A DNA stretch of 23,193 bases from JAVBNA01 sp031551875 (GTDB lineage Bacteria > Bacillota > Clostridia > Oscillospirales > Acutalibacteraceae). Below the pieces are notes generated by a model. The model saw only the letters and a program-made list of their open reading frames with translations, had not been told where the DNA came from and ran no database searches. How positions within the stretch are numbered: position 1 is the first letter of the stretch; the number at the start of each line of letters is the position of its first letter. Shown piece by piece: positions 7,354 to 16,383 of the stretch. Position numbers and translations under genes: made by a program. The stretch covers positions 1 to 23,193 of the forward strand of contig JAVBNA010000047.1 in assembly GCA_031551875.1 (NCBI GenBank), read 5' to 3'.

Positions 7354-8124
7354 CTAGTTGTATTTTCGGATGGAAAATTTATATCGTCCCTTTCGGGTCA
7401 TTATACCGGTTTGTTCCATGAGAAAACGTCCATATCCGCGCACCGAAAGCTTATCGCCCTCACCCACCGGCGCGGAGACCGACAGCACAGGCCGGGAATT
7501 TTTCTGCACCTGTCCTGAAAGAATCAGCTGTGCGCCCTTTTCCCGGCTGATGTGCAGCGCGGCGGCCAGCACCGCGTCCAGGCGCATGGAGGACACCGTT
7601 CCCTCGATTCGCTCAAAGCCGCGGCCGGGCGGGTAGGGCTCCTGCGCGCCCCCGGTCAGTTTAACGCCCACTCTGCCCACCTTTTCCATCTGGGTCATGA
7701 TATAGCCGGCCATCTCGGATAGGACAAAAATCACGGTGCGTCCGTCCTCAATCAAAATGTCGCCGATGGTCGACCGCTCAATGCCAAAGGACATTAGGCT
7801 CCCGAGAAAATCCCGGTGGGTCAGGATATCACAGACCCGATAGCGTATGGTCAGCGGCCGAATGGGAAAAATTTCCCCGCTTGGCTCGTCCCCTTCGGGG
7901 AATACGCCGAGCACCGTGCGCTCCGCCTCAGCAAACCCGCCGAAAAACAGCGCATTTTTATGGTGCAGATGGTTCAGCTGTGCCTGCGCAAACGCCGCCT
8001 GCCTCTGGTCAAGAAAGGCGGTAAACTGAGGAATGCCGCGCCGCTCACAGAGCTCGACCGCATCGGATATTTTGGATAGGAAGAGAGCGTCCTCCCCCTT
8101 TTTGGGATCTGCCGAATGTGCCAC
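7354..8124 (-). CDS. ylmH: YlmH-family S4-domain RNA-binding protein
   Basis: The 256 residues match YlmH in length and layout. The N-terminal part has QAQLNHLHHKNALFFGGFAEAERTVLGVFP. The central domain contains DFLGSLMSFGIERSTIGDIL. A C-terminal S4 domain begins near residue 180 (VSSMRLDAVLAAALHISREKGAQLILSGQV). YlmH binds RNA and the large ribosomal subunit and has been linked to ribosome rescue and to division in Gram-positive bacteria. Here it lies between sepF and divIVA, its classical position. Translation starts at GTG (8124) with GAGGGA about 6 nt upstream; no ATG fits better. Confidence 0.93.
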   Translation of the reverse strand: MAHSADPKKGEDALFLSKISDAVELCERRGIPQFTAFLDQRQAAFAQAQLNHLHHKNALFFGGFAEAERTVLGVFPEGDEPSGEIFPIRPLTIRYRVCDILTHRDFLGSLMSFGIERSTIGDILIEDGRTVIFVLSEMAGYIMTQMEKVGRVGVKLTGGAQEPYPPGRGFERIEGTVSSMRLDAVLAAALHISREKGAQLILSGQVQKNSRPVLSVSAPVGEGDKLSVRGYGRFLMEQTGIMTRKGRYKFSIRKYN

Positions 8125-8144
8125 GTTATTCCCTCAATACATTT

Positions 8145-8753
8145 TTAGTAGGCGGTGGACAGCGGCTCGACCTCATACACCTCTTTGTGCTCGCCGCCCG
8201 CCAGAGTGATGCTCTTGGGGGCGATGATCAGGATGCGGTCGGTGACATACTGCATGTCCGACTCCATGATATATACCGCGCCTGCCAGAAAGTCCACAAA
8301 ACGGACGAAGTCCTGTCGGCTGACCCGCTCTAAATTGACAATGAGCGCGGAGCCGGAGCGGATGACGTCGATGATGTTCTTGGTCACACCGTCAAAGCGT
8401 ATGGGCGTCTCAATTTTGATGTTGGCGTTTCCGCCGCGCGCCATGGAATAGAGCTTAGGCGCGCTTTGTTCAGCCGATTGCCGGGGTGCGCGTTCCTCGG
8501 AACGGCCCTTATTTTTTTGGTTTTTCGTGCGGCGGGAAAAGGAAAATCGGTCACTTTTCGTATCCGGTTCGTCCCCGTCATAGTCATCGTCCGAAAAACC
8601 TTCATAGCCGTCATCGTATTCCTCATATTCGGGCTCGTCGTCATATTCGTCTTCGTAATACTCCTCGTCATAGAGGTCGCCTTCGTCGCCCGGCCTGCTT
8701 CTGTAGCCCCGAACCCAATCAGAGAACCGTTCGCCCATTCTTTTTTTATACAT
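8145..8753 (-). CDS. sepF: SepF, FtsZ-ring membrane anchor
   Basis: SepF bundles and tethers FtsZ filaments. The N-terminal MYKKRMGERFSDWV is an amphipathic membrane-binding helix. The C-terminal SepF fold spans about 110-200 (IKIETPIRFDGVTKNIIDVIRSGSALIVNLERV, RFVDFLAGAVYIME, ILIIAPKSI). Between them lies an exceptionally acidic, tyrosine-rich linker at about 22-66 (DEEYYEDEYDDEPEYEEYDD), then a basic patch. At 202 residues it is longer than the ~150 residues of B. subtilis SepF, and the linker accounts for the difference. The gene is preceded by yggS and followed by ylmH, as in the classical yggS-sepF-ylmH-divIVA cluster. Confidence 0.95.
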   Translation of the reverse strand: MYKKRMGERFSDWVRGYRSRPGDEGDLYDEEYYEDEYDDEPEYEEYDDGYEGFSDDDYDGDEPDTKSDRFSFSRRTKNQKNKGRSEERAPRQSAEQSAPKLYSMARGGNANIKIETPIRFDGVTKNIIDVIRSGSALIVNLERVSRQDFVRFVDFLAGAVYIMESDMQYVTDRILIIAPKSITLAGGEHKEVYEVEPLSTAY

Positions 8754-8770
8754 GATTGCTCACACCGCCT

Positions 8771-9484
8771 TTATTGTCTTCTGCCAAAAAGCGCAGAACC
8801 GATCCTTACAATGCCCGCGCCCTTACAAATTGCCTGCTCATAGTCGTCCGACATACCCATGGATAAAATATCCATACTAACATTATCTATTTTTTTACCC
8901 GTTATGTCAATAAACAGTTTGCGCATCTTGAAAAAATATCCATCAGTTTGCTCCATATCGTCGGAAAAGGGCGGAATACACATAAGGCCGCGAATTCTGA
9001 TATGGGGCAGCCCTGCCATCTCGCGGATCAGCACTTCGGCCTCATCGGGCGAAACGCCCGATTTACTCTCCTCCCCGCCGATGTTGACCTCCACCAGCAC
9101 ATCCATCACCTTGTGCGCTTTTTCGGACTGCCGGTCGATCTCCTCCGCGAGCCGTAGCCGGTCGACCGAGTGGATCATACTCACCTTGTCGATGATCGCC
9201 GCGACCTTATTTGTCTGCAAATGCCCGATAAAGTGGCATTGCACCTCCTCATGCCGGACGCTGTCGTACTTCTCCAAAAATTCCTGTACACGGTTTTCCC
9301 CGATACAGGTAACGCCCAGCGAAATCGCGTGGTTGATCACCTCGGCGGGCACTGTCTTTGTCGCCGCAAGCAAAAGGATCTCGTCCGGGCTCCGCCCCGC
9401 CGATCTGGCGGCGCGCTCTATGCTCGCCCGAATATCGCGGAGGTTTTCCTCCACCGCGCTGTATCTATCGAATAAAGCTTCCAT
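8771..9484 (-). CDS. yggS: YggS/PROSC-family PLP homeostasis protein
   Basis: The 237-residue protein belongs to the alanine-racemase-fold, PLP-binding YggS/YlmE family, which buffers pyridoxal phosphate and affects amino-acid metabolism without known catalysis. The PLP lysine is K43 in LLLAATKTVPAEVI. Other conserved blocks are IGENRVQEFLEKY, CHFIGHLQTNK, IHSVDRLRLAEEI, EVNIGGEESKSG, LMCIPPF and LSMGMSDDYEQAI. The frame is open to 9553, but the ATG at 9484 has GGAGG about 9 nt upstream and matches family starts. It overlaps the end of the HlyD-like gene by 20 nt, which suggests translational coupling. Confidence 0.95.
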   Translation of the reverse strand: MEALFDRYSAVEENLRDIRASIERAARSAGRSPDEILLLAATKTVPAEVINHAISLGVTCIGENRVQEFLEKYDSVRHEEVQCHFIGHLQTNKVAAIIDKVSMIHSVDRLRLAEEIDRQSEKAHKVMDVLVEVNIGGEESKSGVSPDEAEVLIREMAGLPHIRIRGLMCIPPFSDDMEQTDGYFFKMRKLFIDITGKKIDNVSMDILSMGMSDDYEQAICKGAGIVRIGSALFGRRQ

Positions 9485-10769
9485 GCTCGAGATTCCTCCC
9501 TTCCACGATGACCTCGTCGTAATAATCCAGGAAATCCGTACTCTGCGGGTCAAAGCCTGCGGGCTGGAGCGCGCAGATCACCGTATCACCCTGTGTAAAA
9601 AGCCGCTCGATAAAGCGCCAGTACATGCGGTCGCCGATGCGCACATACACACCCTCATACTCCTGCTCCTTTTCTTCATAGACCTGCTTTTCGTCCTCAC
9701 CCGTCTGCTCTGCGAGCACACGCGCCGTACACTTGCGCATGTGAATGGCCTTTTGCGGGATTTTCAGCCCCCTGTGCGTGCCCAGCACAACCATCACATC
9801 GCTTTGCCGGAGCCCTGACAGCGCCTTGTTCATATAATCGCAGCGGAAAATGACCGCCGCCTGACTATGATCCTTATTATAATTGATCGCCTCCAGCGTG
9901 ACCGGGATGTCCTGATCCTGCGCAGAGGGAATACTCAGCTTGATGGAAGAAGCTTCCTTGATGCGCCGGGCATCGGTCTCGGAAACGGTTATGCCGGTAT
10001 ACCAGCCGTAGCTTGACACAACCTTTCCGATCACATCGTCCCCCACCTGCCCGGCTGTTTTTTCCGTGAGGGATAGACTTTCGGGTGTCAGGGACGCGGC
10101 CTGCGCAAAATCAAACGCGCCCTCATAGCCGTCGGCGTAGCTGATGAAATAACCCGCACGCTCAGAGCACAGTTCCCCCGTGCTCCCCTGGCTCTGGGAC
10201 TCCAGCTTGTTCTTTTCCTCCCTGAGCGAGGCAATGCGTTTACTGAAGTCCTTGATTTTCTCATACATAATCAGCTGCTCATTGAGCACATACAGCATAT
10301 CCTCGCGCTTCTCTTCCGCCTGCGTATAGGCACCCGACTGGGTCGCGCTCAACAGGGCAACCATGCTTTCATCCGCCTTGGATTGCAGCGCTTCGGGGTT
10401 GACCGCCACACGCTCCTGCATTCCGCTGAATTTTTCCAGCCGCCCAATCTCGCTGTCCAGCTGAACGATCCTGTGCTGCGCCGCCACATCGGATTCCTTT
10501 TTATACCGTTTGGCAATCACGCCGCCGTCGGCCACGTGCCCGCCGTCCTCCACGATGTAATACAGTACATCCTTCGACGTTTCGGACACAAGGTGCTCAT
10601 CACGGATAAAAACGCCTTCTGCCTCAATGAACTCTTTTTCTTCGGTGTAAAGCGCGGTTTCGGTGCGCAGCGGGATGAAGAAGGACTGAATGATCTGATA
10701 CGCGAAAAAGCCCAGCACAAAAATGGCCAGCGACGCGAGCAGCAGTGATTTGAGTGACTTTTTCTTCAT
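9465..10769 (-). CDS. HlyD-like membrane-anchored protein in the division cluster
   Basis: The 434-residue protein begins with a lysine-rich cytoplasmic tip and one transmembrane helix (about 8-30). The short barrel-like stretch that follows, with EKEFIEAEGVFIRDE and YYIVEDGGHVADGGVIAKRYK, resembles the lipoyl/barrel half of HlyD/EmrA adaptors. A coiled coil spans about 92-195, and a second beta-rich half contains GLYVRIGDRMYWRF-like turns (EGVYVRIGDRMYWRF) near the C-terminus. No ABC or MFS transporter gene is nearby. It is preceded by miaA (57-nt gap) and coupled to yggS-sepF, so a structural or envelope role in division is as plausible as export. AGGAGG precedes the ATG by about 9 nt. The fold is an inference from pattern; the exact function is unknown. 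Confidence 0.75.
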   Translation of the reverse strand: MKKKSLKSLLLASLAIFVLGFFAYQIIQSFFIPLRTETALYTEEKEFIEAEGVFIRDEHLVSETSKDVLYYIVEDGGHVADGGVIAKRYKKESDVAAQHRIVQLDSEIGRLEKFSGMQERVAVNPEALQSKADESMVALLSATQSGAYTQAEEKREDMLYVLNEQLIMYEKIKDFSKRIASLREEKNKLESQSQGSTGELCSERAGYFISYADGYEGAFDFAQAASLTPESLSLTEKTAGQVGDDVIGKVVSSYGWYTGITVSETDARRIKEASSIKLSIPSAQDQDIPVTLEAINYNKDHSQAAVIFRCDYMNKALSGLRQSDVMVVLGTHRGLKIPQKAIHMRKCTARVLAEQTGEDEKQVYEEKEQEYEGVYVRIGDRMYWRFIERLFTQGDTVICALQPAGFDPQSTDFLDYYDEVIVEGRNLEHGSFIR

Positions 10770-10826
10770 CCTTCGTTCCTCCTGTCTCTGAATACAGATA
10801 CTTAGTTTATCACAAAACCCTTGTAA

Positions 10827-11765
10827 TTATTGGCTTTTTTTGAAACAAATGGATATGACATAATCCAAAAGCTCCTCATAGGAGGCAAACCGGTCGGGAT
10901 AAAGCCACTGTACACGCTTGTCCCGGCGCAGCCAGGTCAGCTGCCGTTTGGCATAGCGTCGTGTCTCCCGTTTGAGATCGGCTACGCATTCCGAAAAAGG
11001 CTTCTCTCCCCGGAAAAAGGGAGCGAGTTCCTTATAGCCGATTGCCTGCCCGGCAGTGGGCATTTCTCCTGCCGTCAGCACCAGTTCCGCCTCTCTCACA
11101 AGGCCGTCCTCCAGCATGATGTCCACACGGCGGTCAATGCGGTCATAGAGCGCCGCGCGTTCGGTATAGTCGAGCGCGAGCATACAAACGTCGTAGGGCG
11201 AGGGCACCGCCGTGGAGTTTCTGAGCTGCTCACTCATGCGGATGCCGGTTGTCTTGTAAAGCTCAAGCGCCCGCACAATCCGTCCCAAGTTGCCCACATG
11301 AAGGCGCTGTGCAGTTTCGGGATCAATGTCGAAAAGCTCGTCCAGAAGCGTCTGCGCCCCTTCGGCGTCCGCCTGCGCATACAAGGCTTCCCGCACAGCG
11401 GGGTCGCGCGTCTCCTCGGCAAATTGCAGGTTGTCCGCAACCGCCTGAATATACAGCCCGGTGCCGCCGCACAGCACCGGCAGCTTTCCCCTGTTGCGAA
11501 TGTCTGCGATCGCCGCGTGAGCCAGCTGAGCATACAAAGCCACGCTGCAAGGGGTGTCCGGCTCAAGCACGCCCACCAGATGGTGGGGCACGGCAGCCAG
11601 CTCCTTTTGGGTCGGCTTTGCGGTGGCAATATCCATGCCTTTATATATCTGCATGGAATCGGCCGACACGATTTCCCCATGAAGCCTTTGCGCAACGTCA
11701 ATGGCCAGCTTTGTCTTGCCTGACGCGGTTGGACCGGCGATCACAAGAAGCGGAATTTTTCCCAT
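10827..11765 (-). CDS. miaA: tRNA dimethylallyltransferase
   Basis: MiaA transfers a dimethylallyl group to A37 of tRNAs that read UNN codons. The product is the substrate for MiaB, which is encoded earlier in the same run. The 312-residue length is standard. The P-loop GPTASGKT lies at 11-18; DSMQIYKGMDIATAKPT, PHHLVGV, GGTGLYIQA, GQAIGYKE and KRQLTWLRR are the other family motifs. The ATG follows mutL by 16 nt with AGAGG upstream. The hfq gene often found directly after miaA is absent. Confidence 0.97.
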   Translation of the reverse strand: MGKIPLLVIAGPTASGKTKLAIDVAQRLHGEIVSADSMQIYKGMDIATAKPTQKELAAVPHHLVGVLEPDTPCSVALYAQLAHAAIADIRNRGKLPVLCGGTGLYIQAVADNLQFAEETRDPAVREALYAQADAEGAQTLLDELFDIDPETAQRLHVGNLGRIVRALELYKTTGIRMSEQLRNSTAVPSPYDVCMLALDYTERAALYDRIDRRVDIMLEDGLVREAELVLTAGEMPTAGQAIGYKELAPFFRGEKPFSECVADLKRETRRYAKRQLTWLRRDKRVQWLYPDRFASYEELLDYVISICFKKSQ

Positions 11766-11781
11766 TCCTGTACCTCTATAT

Positions 11782-13692
11782 TTACTGTATTCTGCCGAAC
11801 TGTTTTTCCAGCCCCTTGCGGGTCAACACCATCGACGTCGGCCGTCCGTGGGGACAATAGCGGGCGTCGGGGTTGTCGAGCGCTTCGCGCGCCAATGTGA
11901 GCAGCTCCTCGGGACTTGAGCCTGTGCCGGCCTTGATCGCGGCTCGGCAGGCTATGTTGTGATAAATCCAGTCGAGCTGCCCGGTGGTCACCGCACGGCT
12001 CTCGGTCAAAAGCCCGCCCGCGAGCTCGGCTACCTGCCCCGCGACATCCTCCTGATCCAGCATGGAAGGCACAGCGCGGACAAGCACTGTACCCGGCCCG
12101 AACTCCTCAAGCTCAAAGCCCGCGCTATCTAAAAGCGCCCGGTGCTCAAGGAGCGCCGCAAATTCCTCTTTGGGGAGCGTAATTGTAATCGGAGAAAGCA
12201 GCATCTGCGCTTCGGGCTGCTCCTGCGTATTTTTGAGCCTTTCGTAAAGCAGCCGCTCATGCGCCGCGTGCTTGTCCAGGAAAATCAGTTTGTCGCCCGC
12301 CTCAAAAATAGCGTAGGTGGTAAAGGCCTCCCCCACGAAACAGATTGGGATTTCCTCTTTAATTGGCGACGGCGCCGGTTGAGCCTCCTGCACCACCGCC
12401 CTCACCGATACAACCTGCGTCTGCGGCGGTGACACGGGCGGCTCAACGTCCTCTTCCTGTACGTCAATGTCGGGCAAAACCGTCGGAGGGGTATACCGCA
12501 CGGGCGGTGGGGGCGGCGCCGGTGTCCAAGCGTCAGGGTTGCCCACCGGGATGCCCGGCAGCACTGAAAATTCCCGTGCCGCGGTGGTCTTTCTCTGCGA
12601 AGCAATGTCGCTCAGCCTGGTCTGCACCTCGTCAGCCGACAAGGGCGTCACAGGTGCGGGCGGCTTCGCCACGGGGGAGGGAAGCGTCAGCTCGTCGGGC
12701 TTGTCGCCGGTCAGCAGCGCCGATTTAACCGCGTGGTAAACCGCGTCAAAAATTGGCTTCTCGTTGGAAAAGCGCACTTCTATTTTTGCGGGGTGGACGT
12801 TGACATCCACCGCCTCGGGCGGAACCTCAAGATGGAGCACGCAGGCGGGGAATTTGCCCGTCATGATCGCGCCCTTGAACGCCTGCTCAAGCGCCGCCAT
12901 ACCGGTCAGCGTCTTGACATAGCGCCCGTTGAGGAAAAAGACCTGCATATTGCGGTTGGGACGGGCGGCGGCCGGTTTTCCCACATAACCTTTGACAACC
13001 ACGCCGTTCAGCGCGTAGTCAACCTCCAAAAGGTTTTCGGTAAACTCCCGCCCATACACCGCGAAAACCGCCGATTTGAGTTTTCCGTCCCCCGGTGTGC
13101 GCAGCTCTTCCTTCCGGTCGCGAAGCAGGCGGATGCTGATTTCGGGGTGGGACAGCGCGATGCGGTCAAGCATGCCCGAGATCGCGTTGGCCTCGGTGAC
13201 GTCCTTCTTGAGAAATTTCATGCGCGCGGGCGTGTTATAAAAAAGTTCGCGCACATAGATGGTTGTGCCCCTGGGGCAGCCGGCCTCCTCAAAAAAGACC
13301 TCCTCCCCGCCCTGGATCACATAGCGGTAGCCTGTCGGCTCGCGGCCGGTGAAGGTCAGCACCTCCACCTTGGACACCGCCGCGATGGAGGCCAGCGCCT
13401 CCCCGCGAAAGCCAAGTGTAGAAATCGCCTCCAGATCCGCCTCGCTTCTCACCTTACTGGTCGCATGGCGCAAAAACGCCGTGGGGATGTCCTCCCTCTC
13501 CAGCCCCGTACCGTTGTCGGTCAGGCGCATGAGCGTTGTGCCGCCGTTTTGGGTCTCGACTGTGATGGAGGTCGCACCGGCGTCGATGGCGTTCTCCACA
13601 AGCTCCTTGATGACCGAAGCCGGACGATCGACAACCTCACCCGCCGCAATGAGTTCAGCGGTGTGCCTGTCGAGCACCTGTATTTTTCCCAT
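11782..13692 (-). CDS. mutL: DNA mismatch repair protein MutL (endonuclease type)
   Basis: MutL links MutS mismatch recognition to strand incision. The GHKL ATPase domain shows ELVENAIDAG, the DNGTGL loop, TLGFRGEALASI and the GTTIYVRELFYNTPAR block. A proline-rich linker follows at about 350-430. The C-terminal domain carries the metal-dependent endonuclease motif DKHAAHERLLYE, plus ACRAAIKAG and CPHGRPT, so this is the self-nicking MutL of organisms that lack MutH. Length is 636 residues. The ATG at 13692 is preferred over a GTG three codons earlier because GAGGTGA is correctly spaced only for the ATG. The gene follows mutS by 32 nt. Confidence 0.97.
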   Translation of the reverse strand: MGKIQVLDRHTAELIAAGEVVDRPASVIKELVENAIDAGATSITVETQNGGTTLMRLTDNGTGLEREDIPTAFLRHATSKVRSEADLEAISTLGFRGEALASIAAVSKVEVLTFTGREPTGYRYVIQGGEEVFFEEAGCPRGTTIYVRELFYNTPARMKFLKKDVTEANAISGMLDRIALSHPEISIRLLRDRKEELRTPGDGKLKSAVFAVYGREFTENLLEVDYALNGVVVKGYVGKPAAARPNRNMQVFFLNGRYVKTLTGMAALEQAFKGAIMTGKFPACVLHLEVPPEAVDVNVHPAKIEVRFSNEKPIFDAVYHAVKSALLTGDKPDELTLPSPVAKPPAPVTPLSADEVQTRLSDIASQRKTTAAREFSVLPGIPVGNPDAWTPAPPPPPVRYTPPTVLPDIDVQEEDVEPPVSPPQTQVVSVRAVVQEAQPAPSPIKEEIPICFVGEAFTTYAIFEAGDKLIFLDKHAAHERLLYERLKNTQEQPEAQMLLSPITITLPKEEFAALLEHRALLDSAGFELEEFGPGTVLVRAVPSMLDQEDVAGQVAELAGGLLTESRAVTTGQLDWIYHNIACRAAIKAGTGSSPEELLTLAREALDNPDARYCPHGRPTSMVLTRKGLEKQFGRIQ

Positions 13693-13724
13693 GCCGGTCA
13701 CCTCGCTTTCTATCCATTAAATTC

Positions 13725-16349
13725 CTATGATTGGAGTGTTTTCACCAGTTCAAAAAGCTTATTCATCGCCTCAATGGGCGTCAGCGTTGTCACGTCCAGC
13801 GTCCGCATGCTGTCACACACAATCTGCTCCGGCGTGGGGGCCAGCGAAAGCTGCGCTTCATTGGTTTCCTCTGCCTTTTGTGCTGTGCGTTTCTTTTTCA
13901 TGGGGACACTGACCTGCTCGGTATCCTCAAGCACCCTCAGCACCTGCTTCGCGCGGGCGACCACGCTGTCGGGCACGCCCGCCAGCTTGGCCACTTCAAT
14001 GCCGTAGCTGTCGTCCGCCCCACCCCGCACGATGCGGCGGAGAAAAGTGATGTCGTCACCGCGCTTTTTGACGGCGATGTTATAGTTTTTGACGCCGGGC
14101 ACAAGCCCTTCGAGCTCAGATAGTTCATGATAATGCGTAGCAAAAAGAGTCTTTGCGCCAAGCTTCTTTTTGTCTGCCACATGCTCAAGCACGGCACGCG
14201 CAATGCTCATGCCGTCAAAGGTGGATGTGCCGCGTCCGATTTCATCGAGGATCAGAAGGCTCTTTTCGGTGGCATGTTTCAGAATATGCGCCACCTCAAC
14301 CATCTCAACCATAAAGGTGGACTGTCCCGACGCCAAATCGTCCGAAGCGCCCACACGGGTGAAAATCGAGTCCACAATGCCGATCTCGGCTGATGCGCAA
14401 GGCACAAAGCAACCCATCTGCGCCATGAGCACAATGAGCGCTGTTTGGCGCATATAGGTGGATTTGCCCGCCATATTCGGGCCGGTTATAATCGCCACGC
14501 GGTCATCCTTCATGTCAAGCGTAACGTCATTGGGCACAAAGGGCGCGCCCCTGAGCACAGCCTCCACCACCGGATGGCGGCTTTCCCTAAGGACAATCCG
14601 CCCGTCCTCACAGATTTTCGGGCAGACATATTCACGCTCGGACGCCGTCTCGGCAAACGAGCACAGCACGTCGAGCTGCGCAATGCATGCGGCGGTGGCC
14701 TGTATGCGGTGAAGCTCCGCGGCCACCCTCGTGCGCACTTCTTCAAACAATTTATATTCCAGCTGTACGGCGCGGTCCTGCGCACCCAGCACACGCCCTT
14801 CGAGCTGCTTGAGCTCCTCGGTGATGTAGCGCTCACAGCCCGCCAGCGTCTGTTTTCGTATATATTCGGACGGCACCTGATCCTTGTATGAGTTTGTCAC
14901 CTCTATGTAATAGCCGAACACCCGGTTATAGCCCACCTTGAGCTTGGGAATGCCGGTTTTCTGCCGCTCCGCCTCCTCGACCCGGGCGATGAAACCCTTG
15001 CCGTCGGTCATGTCGGCACGCAGCAGGTCGACCTCTTCGTTGTAGCAGGTTTTGATCAGCCCGCCCTCGCGCACGGTCAGCGGCGGCTCGTCCACAATGG
15101 ACGAATCGATCCATTCGTAAACGTCTCCCAAACCGTCGATGCCTTGCTCCAGCGTGCTTAAGAGCCCCTGTGGCATCCCCTTCAGCGTCTCTTTCAGTCC
15201 TGGCAGCTTTCCGAGCGTCGCACACAGCGCGCGCAGCTCGCGGGCGTTGGCGGTGCCGTAGACGATGCGCGTCATTAGGCGTTCAAGGTCGTTGATGCCG
15301 GTCAGACAGGCGACCATCTCCGCCCGCAGCATGTTGTCCTCAAAAAGCTCGGTCACCGCATTTTGACGCTTGATGATCTGCGCAGGGCTGAGCAGCGGCT
15401 TTTCGATCCACATGCGGATGAGCCGCTTTCCCATCGCGGTTTTTGTTTTGTCCAGCACCCACAGAAGGCTTCCCCGGCGCTCTTTGTTCCGCATGGTTTC
15501 GAGAAGCTCCAGATTGCGCCGTGAGGACAGGTCGATGCGCATGTACTGCGTGTCGCTGTAAAAGCTGACCTCACACACGCGCTCAAGCCCCGACATCTGC
15601 GTTCGTTTGAGGTATTCCAGCAGCGCATCTACCGCATAGACCGCAAGCTCGCTCTGCTCAAAGCCCAGCAGACCCAGGTTGGTCGTCTGAAAGTGAGCGC
15701 TCAACCGACGCTTGCCCTCTTCAAGGCTGTACTCCTCATCGCTGAGCAGTTCCACCGCCGCCGACAGCTTTTCCTTTACAAACGAAGTCAGCCCTTTCAT
15801 GTCGAGCGCGGCAGGATTGATCAGGATCTCGCTGGGAGAAAACCGCGCCAGCTCCCCCTGGATGAGCGACTCAAGGTCGGCGCCCGCAAGCTCGGTCACC
15901 TGCAGGTCGCCCGTGGACACGTCGGCAAAGCAGATGCCGCATTTTTCCCCCGTAAGATAAAGGGCGCAAATGTAGTTGTTGCGCATCTCGTCGAGCATGC
16001 TGCCCTCGATCAGGGTGCCCGGCGTGACCACACGCACCACCTCACGCCTGACAAGGCCCTTGGCGGCGGCGGGATCCTCGGTCTGCTCACAGATCGCGAC
16101 CTTATAGCCCTTGGCCACCAGCCGCGCAATGTAGGCCTCGCTCGAGTGATAGGGCACGCCGCACATGGGCGCTTTTTCCTCCTGTCCGCACGCGCGGGCG
16201 GTCAGCGTCAGCTCAAGTTCCTTGGACACCTTTTCGGCGTCCTCGAAAAACATCTCATAGAAATCGCCGAGGCGGAAAAACAGAACCGCACCGGGATATT
16301 GCTTTTTCATCTCCACATATTGAACCATCATCGGCGACAAATCGGCCAT
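13725..16349 (-). CDS. mutS: DNA mismatch repair protein MutS
   Basis: MutS recognises base mismatches and small loops. The 874-residue protein has the mismatch-reading F-Y-E at 30-32 (GDFYEMF), the connector and lever domains, and the ABC-type ATPase with Walker A GPNMAGKST near 616-624 and Walker B LLILDEIGRGTST near 700. A C-terminal helix-rich tail precedes the stop. The frame remains open for 67 more codons upstream, but that stretch is the shadow of ylbF on another frame. GAGGTGG lies 5 nt before the chosen ATG. The gene sits between ylbF and mutL in a mutSL pair. Confidence 0.97.
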   Translation of the reverse strand: MADLSPMMVQYVEMKKQYPGAVLFFRLGDFYEMFFEDAEKVSKELELTLTARACGQEEKAPMCGVPYHSSEAYIARLVAKGYKVAICEQTEDPAAAKGLVRREVVRVVTPGTLIEGSMLDEMRNNYICALYLTGEKCGICFADVSTGDLQVTELAGADLESLIQGELARFSPSEILINPAALDMKGLTSFVKEKLSAAVELLSDEEYSLEEGKRRLSAHFQTTNLGLLGFEQSELAVYAVDALLEYLKRTQMSGLERVCEVSFYSDTQYMRIDLSSRRNLELLETMRNKERRGSLLWVLDKTKTAMGKRLIRMWIEKPLLSPAQIIKRQNAVTELFEDNMLRAEMVACLTGINDLERLMTRIVYGTANARELRALCATLGKLPGLKETLKGMPQGLLSTLEQGIDGLGDVYEWIDSSIVDEPPLTVREGGLIKTCYNEEVDLLRADMTDGKGFIARVEEAERQKTGIPKLKVGYNRVFGYYIEVTNSYKDQVPSEYIRKQTLAGCERYITEELKQLEGRVLGAQDRAVQLEYKLFEEVRTRVAAELHRIQATAACIAQLDVLCSFAETASEREYVCPKICEDGRIVLRESRHPVVEAVLRGAPFVPNDVTLDMKDDRVAIITGPNMAGKSTYMRQTALIVLMAQMGCFVPCASAEIGIVDSIFTRVGASDDLASGQSTFMVEMVEVAHILKHATEKSLLILDEIGRGTSTFDGMSIARAVLEHVADKKKLGAKTLFATHYHELSELEGLVPGVKNYNIAVKKRGDDITFLRRIVRGGADDSYGIEVAKLAGVPDSVVARAKQVLRVLEDTEQVSVPMKKKRTAQKAEETNEAQLSLAPTPEQIVCDSMRTLDVTTLTPIEAMNKLFELVKTLQS

Positions 16350-16383
16350 GCTTCCACCTCGGTTACTTTTAATTTCGTGTGAA

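Noticed and set aside
8859..9818. 319-codon open frame on the plus strand
   Set aside because: It is antisense to yggS and the HlyD-like gene; its Ser/Ile-rich composition is that of a complementary-strand shadow.
10770..10826. Small hfq gene after miaA
   Set aside because: The gap is 57 nt with no open frame; hfq is not at this locus.
12733..14007. 424-codon open frame on the plus strand
   Set aside because: It is antisense across the mutL-mutS junction, with no coherent domain.
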